Assembly (NCBI GenBank): GCA_958438125.1
Contig: CAUBQN010000043.1
Coordinates: forward strand, 1-11,335
Direction: 5' to 3'
Length of the DNA: 11,335 nt
DNA from: an uncultured Collinsella sp.
Lineage (GTDB): Bacteria; Actinomycetota; Coriobacteriia; Coriobacteriales; Coriobacteriaceae
Shown here: positions 1-6,005 of the stretch, in pieces
How the letters are laid out: each line of letters begins with the position of its first letter
Numbering within the stretch: position 1 is the stretch's first letter
Made by a program: the position numbers and the translations under genes
Notes under the pieces: generated by a model
What the model saw: the letters and a program-made list of their open reading frames with translations, nothing else
What the model was told of the DNA's origin: nothing
Databases searched by the model: none

Positions 1-440
1 TACTGCCAGCGCTCGATGCCGGAGAAGTCGCCCTTCTCGGCGCAACCGTCCATGGCGTGAGCGATAGCGGTAGCAATGGTACGGCAGATCATGGTCAGGA
101 ACAGACCAGCGACCGACAGCGGGACGGCGACGGCGATAGCGGTGGTAACGGCCTTGGCCGAATCGGTGGCGCCACCGTTGAGGGCGAGCACCATGATGAT
201 CGAAGAAGCGACCGAGGCCAGAGCGGCGTCAGGCGCGACAGCGGCGCCGACGTTAGCCCAGCCAAGGGCCATCATCTGGAGCGAACCGCCCAGGAGGATG
301 CCCTCCTGAAGGTGACCGGTTACGAGACCGATAAGCGTGCATGCCACGAGCGGCTGATGGAACTGGAACTCATCCAGAACGCCTTCCATACCGGCAAGCA
401 ACGCGACAATCGCAACAAGCAGAATAGTGATTGCAGACAT
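1..440 (-). CDS. PTS mannose/fructose/sorbose-family transporter subunit IIC (3' end outside window)
   Basis: This is the N-terminal 146 residues of a membrane permease subunit of a mannose-class phosphotransferase system (ManY-like), which forms the sugar channel with IID. The chain opens with a hydrophobic helix (residues 3-17), then a stretch containing EFQFHQPLVACTLIGLVTG, typical of the IIC signature region. Gly/Ala-rich hydrophobic segments follow at about 48-68, 72-90 and 98-122, as in this family. The start ATG (438-440) is preceded by a strong ribosome site, AAAGGAGG, about 8 nt upstream. It begins 18 bp after the stop of the IIAB gene, so the two are co-transcribed, and a IID gene is expected further left. 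The frame is open to position 1 and the gene is cut by the window edge, not broken. The family call is firm; the sugar transported (mannose, glucose, fructose, sorbose or an amino sugar) cannot be told. Confidence 0.93.
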   Translation of the reverse strand, partial: MSAITILLVAIVALLAGMEGVLDEFQFHQPLVACTLIGLVTGHLQEGILLGGSLQMMALGWANVGAAVAPDAALASVASSIIMVLALNGGATDSAKAVTTAIAVAVPLSVAGLFLTMICRTIATAIAHAMDGCAEKGDFSGIERWQ

Positions 441-458
441 GTATCGGACCCTCCTTTA

Positions 459-1448
459 CTATGCTTGAGCGGCCAGTTCGGCCTTAGCTTTCTTCAACAT
501 GGCGTCGAGATCCTCGGAGGAATCCGAAGGAACCTTGCGGACCTCGAACTTGACGCCCTTGGCCTTGAGGGCCTCGAGAGTCTTGACGTCGTCATCGCCC
601 ATAGCGACGGCGTTGGTGACGACGACCTTGCCCTTGGAGTGAGCCATGGAACCGATGTTGACTTCCTTGATGTCGACGCCGGCCTCGATGGCCTTGAGCA
701 GATCCTGCGGGTTCTCAAAGAGCAGCATGGCCTTGGTGTCACCAAAGCGCGTGTCCTTGACGACCTCGGCCATCTTCTTGATGGGCACGACGTTGGCATG
801 GACTCCCGGAGGGGCAGCCTGCTCGATCATGGTCTTGCGGAGCTCGTCGTGAGCAACGCCGTCGGAAACCACGATGATGCGGTTGGGGTTGATCTGCTTG
901 GTCCACGTGGTGGCCACCTGACCATGCAGCAGACGGGTGTCGATACGGACGTGGGCAATCTTGATGTGCCCGTCGCCGATGACCGTTCCCGGAGGGATGG
1001 CGCCTGCAGGAGCAGCGGCGGCCGCAGCCGGCTTCTTCTCCTCGGGCTCCAGAGACTCGGGCTTGACACGCACGCCAGCCTTAGCCTCAGTCACGAGATG
1101 TTTTGCGATCGCATGTGCAGTGTTCTTTGCGTCAAAGCGCTGCGAATATGCCTCAATGAGCATAGGCAGGTTGACACCGGTGACGATAGCCCAGGAATCG
1201 TGGCCCTCGATGAGTCCGCTGATCTGGTTGAACGGCGTGCCGCCCCACAGATCAACGAGGAAGAGCACCTGCTCCTGGTCCTCGAAGGAAGCGACTGCTT
1301 CCTCGACCTTGGCACGGAAATCGTCGGGGCCCATGCTCGGCTCGAGCGAGACCACGGCAACAGACGGCTGATCGCCAAAGACCATCGAGCCCGTCTGCTT
1401 GATTCCAGCTGCCAAGTCCCCGTGGCTAGCAAGAACAATACTTACCAT
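459..1448 (-). CDS. PTS mannose-family EIIAB component
   Basis: This fused cytoplasmic phosphocarrier (ManX-like) takes phosphate from HPr on its IIA domain, passes it to IIB, then to the sugar crossing IIC/IID. The IIA domain (about 1-120) carries the phosphorylated histidine in the motif SIVLASHG (His9 from this start) and the conserved FLVDLWGGTPFN. An Ala/Pro/Glu-rich linker (about 121-160) joins it to IIB, whose phosphorylation histidine lies in RIDTRLLHGQV (about His175). The 329-residue length fits the family. Start choice: GTG at 1449-1451 is in frame just before ATG at 1446-1448. The AGGAGG at about 1456-1461 is 7 nt from the ATG but only 4 nt from the GTG, so the ATG is preferred; the GTG would add one residue. 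First gene of the operon, with IIC following after 18 bp. Very likely functional, with all key residues present. Substrate not determinable. Confidence 0.95.
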   Translation of the reverse strand: MVSIVLASHGDLAAGIKQTGSMVFGDQPSVAVVSLEPSMGPDDFRAKVEEAVASFEDQEQVLFLVDLWGGTPFNQISGLIEGHDSWAIVTGVNLPMLIEAYSQRFDAKNTAHAIAKHLVTEAKAGVRVKPESLEPEEKKPAAAAAAPAGAIPPGTVIGDGHIKIAHVRIDTRLLHGQVATTWTKQINPNRIIVVSDGVAHDELRKTMIEQAAPPGVHANVVPIKKMAEVVKDTRFGDTKAMLLFENPQDLLKAIEAGVDIKEVNIGSMAHSKGKVVVTNAVAMGDDDVKTLEALKAKGVKFEVRKVPSDSSEDLDAMLKKAKAELAAQA

Positions 1449-1518
1449 CACATAACCTCCTTTTTGTCTACGTATTTCCTACACGACATGAAAGGAGTAT
1501 ACCTGTTTGGATTGTGGA

Positions 1519-1524
1519 ATTATA
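1519..1524 (-). promoter_or_regulatory. Likely -10 box of the PTS operon promoter
   Basis: On the minus strand this reads TATAAT, a perfect -10 hexamer, about 70 nt upstream of the IIAB start. About 17 nt further upstream the hexamer is ATCCAA, a poor -35. A strong -10 with a weak -35 suggests dependence on an activator, and a GTTTAAAC palindrome (1553-1560) sits at about -45 relative to the expected start point. Assigned by inspection only. Confidence 0.5.
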
Positions 1525-1552
1525 GCTAAATTCGCAAAAGGTTGGATTATTT

Positions 1553-1560
1553 GTTTAAAC
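1553..1560. promoter_or_regulatory. GTTTAAAC palindrome, possible regulator site for the PTS operon (proximal copy)
   Basis: A perfect 8-bp palindrome inside the 11-bp word TTTGTTTAAAC. The same word recurs at 1713-1723. It sits just upstream of the expected -35 of the IIAB promoter, where an activator would bind. The two copies in one AT-rich intergenic region suggest a binding site, but no regulator can be named. Confidence 0.35.
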
Positions 1561-1665
1561 GTCTAAGTTTGTTACAAATTGATTACATTACTGTTTTTCG
1601 ACTCATTACCTGATAAAGCGTCGCTCATCAAGCTATGTATTTTATAGATACAAGCAAGCTGTTCA

Positions 1666-1681
1666 TTAATATCGATATTAA
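1666..1681. promoter_or_regulatory. Perfect 16-bp palindrome TTAATATCGATATTAA, possible operator
   Basis: An uninterrupted 16-bp palindrome in the AT-rich region between the PTS operon and hypA. It is too short-looped for an RNA hairpin of note, so a dimeric DNA-binding protein is the more natural reading. The regulator and the regulated gene are unknown; the PTS operon is the only gene whose 5' end faces this region. Confidence 0.3.
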
Positions 1682-1715
1682 GCAAATGCGAATGTGCTCG
1701 TACTGTCACTATTTT

Positions 1716-1723
1716 GTTTAAAC
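1716..1723. promoter_or_regulatory. GTTTAAAC palindrome, distal copy
   Basis: The second copy of the word TTTGTTTAAAC, about 160 bp upstream of the proximal one and roughly 200 bp upstream of the expected PTS transcription start. It could act as an auxiliary or looping site. In AT-rich DNA a chance repeat of 11 bp is not excluded. Confidence 0.25.
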
Positions 1724-1774
1724 AGACATGGCTTGACTATTTGCACGACTTATGCTCAACAAAACTACTCAAAA

Positions 1775-1843
1775 AAGTTGCGGTGAAATAGTTCTTGTTT
1801 AAGAGTCAGAAGGCTGGATTTAGGAACTATTTCACCGCAACTT
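1775..1843. repeat. Long palindromic hairpin repeat, copy 1, also a probable terminator of the hypA transcript
   Basis: Two perfectly complementary 20-nt arms (1775-1794 and 1824-1843) enclose a 29-nt loop. The outer 16 nt of each arm, AGTTGCGGTGAAATAG and its complement, are identical to those of the hairpin at 10400-10466; the inner part and loop differ. It begins about 10 bp past the hypA stop codon. Read on the minus strand the stem is followed by an unbroken run of T (six, counting those in the stem), so this copy should terminate the oxidoreductase-hypA transcript. It looks like a member of a dispersed REP-like or miniature-element family. Confidence 0.85.
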
Positions 1844-1853
1844 ATAGGGAATC

Positions 1854-2282
1854 CTAGGCGATGTGGAGGGGGTTGGCGGCGTCGACGGCGTCGGGGACGT
1901 CGGAAGGGCCGTCGGGGACAGCGTCTGCCGGGTCCTCGTCGGGGGTCTCGATCTGCTTGATCATGACCTCTTGGCCCTGCAGCAGGTATGTCTCGCCGCT
2001 ACCGCAATGGGGACAGGTCTTGCCGTGCTCGACCGTCGCGTAGTCGCGGCCACATGCCTCGCAATGCGTCACAGCCTCGACGGGCTCCACAACAAGCTCC
2101 GCGCCCTGCGCGATAGGCTTTTTATCTGCTGCCCAGCGCCAAGCGTCGAGCAGCAAGTCGGGAACGACGCCCGAGACCTCGCCCAACAGCAACGTTACGC
2201 TCGAAACGCGACGCACGCCATGAGCGCGCGCTACATTCTCGACATCGCGAATGATGTGGTAAACGATCCCCAATTCATGCAC
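1854..2282 (-). CDS. hypA: Hydrogenase/nickel metallochaperone HypA
   Basis: HypA-family proteins bind Ni(II) through the N-terminal Met-His-Glu and deliver it, with HypB, to [NiFe]-hydrogenase precursors; a structural zinc is held by two CxxC pairs. Here the protein opens MHELG with His2 and Glu3 present. The zinc site is C74-C77 and C90-C93 (CEAC and CPHC). Residues 1-112 match the usual full length of about 113-118; an extra tail of about 30 residues, rich in Asp, Pro and Ala, is unusual. The start is GTG (2280-2282), fixed because the family needs Met directly before His2; the ribosome site (GGAAG) is weak. It begins 30 bp after the oxidoreductase stop, so the two are co-transcribed. No hydrogenase, hypB or other maturation gene is visible, so the client is unknown. 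A hairpin terminator follows. Confidence 0.92.
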   Translation of the reverse strand: MHELGIVYHIIRDVENVARAHGVRRVSSVTLLLGEVSGVVPDLLLDAWRWAADKKPIAQGAELVVEPVEAVTHCEACGRDYATVEHGKTCPHCGSGETYLLQGQEVMIKQIETPDEDPADAVPDGPSDVPDAVDAANPLHIA

Positions 2283-2312
2283 TTTTTCTTCCGCCGTTCC
2301 CGTTATGGCTAC

Positions 2313-5090
2313 TTACTTGCGACCGAACTTAATCTTGATGGCGCGCTTGAGCGCGTACTTGCCCAGGCTTGGGAGCTTTTGCTCGTATTTGACCATCGTG
2401 GAGCACTCGGGGCGGTCGCGATCCAGATGGATGGCGTCAAACGCGCACTTGGTGGTGCACAGGCCGCAGCCGATGCACTTGTTGGGGTCGACAATCGAGG
2501 CGCCGCAGCCCAGGCAGCGGGCGGTCTCGGCGCGCACCTGCTCCTCGGTAAAGGTCTCAACATACTCGCTAAACGGCGCAGCCTTCTCGCGTTCGCGGTC
2601 CACATGCGCAACCTCGCGGCTCGCGTTGTCGTAGCTCTCGAGCACAACGTCGTCGCGGTCGAGTGCGGTGTAGCGGCGCTGATTGCGGCCGATGGTGAGC
2701 GTGGAGCCCGGCTGCACAAAGCGATGGATGGACACCGCGGCCTCGTGGCCGGCGGCGATAGCGTCGATGGCAAAGCTGGGGCCAGTGTAGACGTCACCAC
2801 CCACAAAGATGTCGGGTTCGGCGGTCTGGTAAGTCTGGGGATCGGCAAGGGCGCCCTGGCCGCGGCCGAGCTCCACCTTGGAGCCAGCCAGCAGGTCGCC
2901 CCACACAATGGACTGGCCAATCGACATGACGACACGGTCGGCATCGACACGGCGCAGATCGTTCTCGTCGTACTCGGGCGCAAAACGGCCCTCGTCGTCA
3001 AAGACACGCGTGCAGCGCTTGAAGGTGATACCGCACACACGACCGGCCTCGTCCAGGTGAATCTCCTTGGGGCCCCAACCGCAGCTGATGTGAGCGCCGT
3101 CCTCAACGGCCTCGCGACGTTCCTCCTCGCTGGCGGGCATCTGGACCTCGCTCTCCAGGCAGAACATCTCAACGTGCTCAGAGCCCAGACGGCAGGCGTT
3201 GCGGGCAACGTCGATGGCCACGTTGCCGCCGCCCACCACAATGGTGCGGCCGGACAGGGTATCGATCTTGCCGCTGTTAACCTCGCGAAGGAAGTCGACG
3301 GCCACGGTCACGTCCTCGGCATCCTCGCCCGGAATACCGGCAAGGCGGCCGCCCTGGCAGCCAATAGCAACGTAGAAGGCCTTAAAGCCCTGCTCGCGCA
3401 GCTCGTCGAGCGTCACATCACGACCGACCTCCACGCCATAGCGGAACTCGGCACCCATCAGGCGAATGATCTCGACCTCGGCCTCGATGACGTCCTTCTG
3501 CAGCTTAAAGCTGGGAATGCCATAGGTGAGCATGCCACCCGGGCGCTCGTTCTTCTCGAACACGACGGGCTTGTAGCCCTTCTCGGCCAGATAGAAAGCA
3601 CAGGACAGGCCGGCCGGACCGGCACCGATGATGGCGATCTTCTGATCAAAGCCGCCAGCGCGCGTCGGCGTCACCACGGGCGGGACGTAGCGGGTCGCGG
3701 CATCCAGATCGCGCTGGGCGATGAACTTCTTGACCTCGTCGATGGCCACGGCGGCGTCCACACGGCCGCGGGTGCAGGCGTCCTCGCAGCGGCGGTTGCA
3801 CACACGGCCGCAGATAGCGGGCAGCGGGTTCTCGCGCTTAATGAGTGCTAGGGCCTCGTCATAGCGACCCTGAGCCGCGAGCTTCAAATAGCCCTGAACG
3901 GCAACGTGCGCAGGGCAGGCCGTCTTGCAGGGAGCGGTGCCGGACTCATGCGTCTCGATACGGTTGTCGTTGCGGTAGTTGGGCGACCACTTGGTGTGAT
4001 CCCATTTGGTGGCGTCGGGCAGCTCCTGGCGCGGATACTCGGGCACCTGTCCGCAGGCCTTTTTGCTGCAGAGCTTCTGGCCCAGCTTGGCGGCGCCGGC
4101 CGGGCACACCTCAACGCAGCGACCGCAGGCAACGCACTTGTCCTTCTCGACCTTGGCGACATAGGCCGAGCGCGACAGGTTGGGCGTGTTGAACAGCTGC
4201 GAGGTGCGCAGGGCGTAGCACACGTTGACGTTGCAGTTGCAGATGGCGAAGATCTTGTTCTCGCCGTCGATGTTGGTGATCTGGTGCACAAAGCCGTTGT
4301 CCTCGGCCTGGCGCAGGATGTCGTAGACCTCGTCGCGGGTCACGTAATGGCCACGATCGGTCTCGACCACGTAGTCGGCCATATCGCCCACGGCGATGCA
4401 CCAATCGGCCGGGTCGTCGGCGCAGCCCTCACCCATCACGCGACGGCTCGCGCGGCAGCTGCAGGTGCTGGCGGCATACTTACCCTCGTATTTGTCGAGC
4501 CAGTGCTCTATATGCTCAATAGGCACCGACGTGCTCGCGGCATCGATAGCCTTCTCGACCGGAATGACATGCATGCCGATGCCGGCACCACCGGGCGGCA
4601 CCATCGGCGTGGCCTTGGACAGCGGTCCCTTGGACGCCTGCTCAAAGAACTTGGCATAGACCGGGTGCTCCTCGAGCTGGCTCACGCGCATGTTGAGGAA
4701 CTCGGCAGAGCCCGGCACCAGCATGGGCAGCACCCACTGCTTGGCGCGCTCGGGGTTTTCCCAGTTGTACTCGAGCAGACCCGTGTAGCTCATGTCGTCG
4801 AGCATCTTCTCGATATCGGCCTCGGGCATGCCGGTGAGCTTGGCCATCTCGGGCAGCGTATAGGGACGGCGCATCTTCATCTTGCAGAGCACTTCGGCCT
4901 GCTCGTCAGTCGCGGCCTCGGCAAACGACCAGTACTCGTAGCCCAGCAGCTCATCGCGATGCAGCAGACGGTTGGTGCAGTGCTCGCACAGCTTGACGAT
5001 TGCCTCGCGCGGATGCTCCGGCAGCGGCGGCACGAACTCTGCGCCGATATCGGGCTCGGTATAGCTAATCCCCGGTCCGTTGAGAATCAT
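2313..5090 (-). CDS. Multi-cluster Fe-S / FAD-dependent NAD(P)-linked oxidoreductase (GltD-like), 925 aa
   Basis: A large, probably cytoplasmic redox protein with three parts. Residues 1-345 are cysteine-rich: a CxxC pair at 35/38, a helix-turn-helix-like stretch (about 76-108), further Cys at 210, 212, 223, 231, 284, 286, 291, and a 4Fe-4S motif C319-C322-C325-C329. Residues 385-800 resemble the small subunit of glutamate synthase: N-terminal cluster cysteines 388, 392, 427, 431, 435, 439, FAD-binding GAGPAG (489-494), NAD(P)-binding GGGNVA (620-625) and the FAD-closing IFVGGDV (761-767). The C-terminus adds cysteines 859/862 and a ferredoxin-type motif C872-C875-C878-C882. Such modules move electrons between NAD(P)H, flavin and Fe-S partners. 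The ATG at 5088-5090 has AAGGGA 6 nt upstream; the frame is open further upstream but only through the promoter region. hypA follows and a TetR gene diverges. The substrate is unknown; it is not a standard GltD, since no gltB is nearby and both termini are extra. Confidence 0.9.
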   Translation of the reverse strand: MILNGPGISYTEPDIGAEFVPPLPEHPREAIVKLCEHCTNRLLHRDELLGYEYWSFAEAATDEQAEVLCKMKMRRPYTLPEMAKLTGMPEADIEKMLDDMSYTGLLEYNWENPERAKQWVLPMLVPGSAEFLNMRVSQLEEHPVYAKFFEQASKGPLSKATPMVPPGGAGIGMHVIPVEKAIDAASTSVPIEHIEHWLDKYEGKYAASTCSCRASRRVMGEGCADDPADWCIAVGDMADYVVETDRGHYVTRDEVYDILRQAEDNGFVHQITNIDGENKIFAICNCNVNVCYALRTSQLFNTPNLSRSAYVAKVEKDKCVACGRCVEVCPAGAAKLGQKLCSKKACGQVPEYPRQELPDATKWDHTKWSPNYRNDNRIETHESGTAPCKTACPAHVAVQGYLKLAAQGRYDEALALIKRENPLPAICGRVCNRRCEDACTRGRVDAAVAIDEVKKFIAQRDLDAATRYVPPVVTPTRAGGFDQKIAIIGAGPAGLSCAFYLAEKGYKPVVFEKNERPGGMLTYGIPSFKLQKDVIEAEVEIIRLMGAEFRYGVEVGRDVTLDELREQGFKAFYVAIGCQGGRLAGIPGEDAEDVTVAVDFLREVNSGKIDTLSGRTIVVGGGNVAIDVARNACRLGSEHVEMFCLESEVQMPASEEERREAVEDGAHISCGWGPKEIHLDEAGRVCGITFKRCTRVFDDEGRFAPEYDENDLRRVDADRVVMSIGQSIVWGDLLAGSKVELGRGQGALADPQTYQTAEPDIFVGGDVYTGPSFAIDAIAAGHEAAVSIHRFVQPGSTLTIGRNQRRYTALDRDDVVLESYDNASREVAHVDREREKAAPFSEYVETFTEEQVRAETARCLGCGASIVDPNKCIGCGLCTTKCAFDAIHLDRDRPECSTMVKYEQKLPSLGKYALKRAIKIKFGRK

Positions 5091-5183
5091 GGTTGTCCCT
5101 TCCCTTGCCACAGCCCGGCGAGACCGCGGCACCCCTCTTTTTTGCAGGCCGGGCATGCCCCCATGCCGTTCACCCGCCATTAG

Positions 5184-5198
5184 TTGACATTGTGTCAA
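5184..5198. promoter_or_regulatory. Palindromic operator candidate O1 (TTGACA-ttg-TGTCAA)
   Basis: A perfect 6+3+6 inverted repeat in the 189-bp region between the oxidoreductase and tetR starts. It shares the TTGAC-N5-GTCAA pattern with O2, centred 23 bp away. TetR-family proteins usually bind such short palindromes in the divergent promoter next to their own gene. Each strand also reads TTGACA here, so the site may overlap a -35 element. Confidence 0.65.
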
Positions 5199-5199
5199 A

Positions 5200-5228
5200 A
5201 ATAGTATTGACGAACCGTCAACAATATT
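5200..5228. promoter_or_regulatory. Palindromic operator candidate O2 (core TTGACG-aac-CGTCAA)
   Basis: The core (5207-5221) is a perfect 6+3+6 inverted repeat of the same pattern as O1. Symmetry continues outward through seven more positions on each side with only two mismatches, giving a near-palindrome of 29 bp. Position and form suggest the main binding site of the divergently encoded TetR protein. A weaker related sequence, TAGGCGAACGGTCAG, lies at 5238-5252. Confidence 0.68.
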
Positions 5229-5279
5229 CAAGACTGTTAGGCGAACGGTCAGGCAAAAGAGGATGAAAGGCGGCAAAAC

Positions 5280-5942
5280 ATGGGCACCAACACAGCAGAT
5301 ACCTCTGTGGTCGATGCCGTTCCCGCGTCCGATAGCGCGGCAAAGCGCTTGACGGGCGACGAACGCCGTCGCGAGATCCTCGCCGCCGTGCGCGCCGTGA
5401 GCTCCGAGCTGGGCGTGTCCCATCTATCTGTCTCGGCCGTGACCAAGCGAGCCGGCTGCACGCGCTCGCTGTTCTACCACTACTTCGCCGACATGGACGC
5501 CGCCGTCACCGCTGTTATGGACGAGGCAATCGACGGTTTTATCTCCGAGCTCGAGCAATGGAACGCCAACCGCATCGTCGGTGATATCGAGGGCGCACTC
5601 GACACCGTCGCCCCGCTCTTTAAGCGCCTGGTCGCCAGCGGCCACGAGCTGCCGAGCACGCTCACCTCAAGCAGCGGCGCGCTCTACGGCGGCTTTCTGC
5701 ACAACGTGGTTCAGCGCGTGGCTCAGTACATCTGCGACACCACCGTGGTGGACTTTGTGGCCCATCACGAGCTGCGCATCGACCATGTCTACGAAACGTT
5801 CTACACCCTCATCATGGGGTTGTTGATGTATATCCGCACGCACCCCGATGTGCCCGACGAGACGGTCAAGGAAATCATCGCCTCGACACTCCATATCGAG
5901 GGCTATACCGCCAAGTATCCGGAGCGCAAGCCCCAGGACTGA
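5280..5942 (+). CDS. TetR/AcrR-family transcriptional regulator
   Basis: A 220-residue protein with the TetR layout: a disordered N-terminal stretch (1-27), a DNA-binding domain at about 28-75, and an all-helical ligand-binding and dimerisation domain (about 80-205). The recognition-helix region reads VTKRAGCTRSLFYHYFADMD, the typical TetR signature. The effector pocket cannot be read from sequence. The start ATG has AAAGG about 9 nt upstream. The gene diverges from the oxidoreductase across a 189-bp region with two perfect palindromes, and the membrane-protein gene follows 63 bp downstream on the same strand. This arrangement suggests autoregulation plus control of both neighbours, usually repression relieved by a small hydrophobic ligand. 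Family assignment is secure; target and ligand are inference. Confidence 0.93.
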   Translation: MGTNTADTSVVDAVPASDSAAKRLTGDERRREILAAVRAVSSELGVSHLSVSAVTKRAGCTRSLFYHYFADMDAAVTAVMDEAIDGFISELEQWNANRIVGDIEGALDTVAPLFKRLVASGHELPSTLTSSSGALYGGFLHNVVQRVAQYICDTTVVDFVAHHELRIDHVYETFYTLIMGLLMYIRTHPDVPDETVKEIIASTLHIEGYTAKYPERKPQD

Positions 5943-5959
5943 CGACATTTGGCCAAACT

Positions 5960-5987
5960 GCCCGCGATCAGAAGAGGGGCCGCGGGC
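5960..5987 (+). other. GC-rich hairpin between tetR and the membrane-protein gene
   Basis: A perfect 7-bp stem, GCCCGCG/CGCGGGC, with a 14-nt loop. It has no T-run, so it is not a normal intrinsic terminator. It ends a few bases before the AAAGGAG ribosome site of the downstream gene and could mark an RNA-processing or stability point between the two cistrons. Confidence 0.35.
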
Positions 5988-6005
5988 GTGTGAAAGGAGA
6001 GCAGC

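Noticed and set aside
57..1529. Long plus-strand open frame antisense to the PTS genes
   Set aside because: Its translation is low-complexity and matches no family, while the minus strand encodes clear PTS proteins with ribosome sites. It is a by-product of GC-rich codon use.
1454..1853. Sigma-54 promoter for the mannose-class PTS operon
   Set aside because: No GG/GC pair at -24/-12 spacing matching TGGCAC-N5-TTGC was seen on the minus strand.
1863..5183. Two long plus-strand open frames antisense to hypA and the oxidoreductase
   Set aside because: Composition is typical of antisense shadows (Leu, Ala, Val, His and Gly rich), with no ribosome sites; the minus-strand genes carry all recognisable motifs.
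5091..5423. N-terminal extension of the oxidoreductase upstream of 5090
   Set aside because: The frame is open, but it would overlap the tetR start and the operators and has no recognisable protein content; the ATG at 5090 has a ribosome site.
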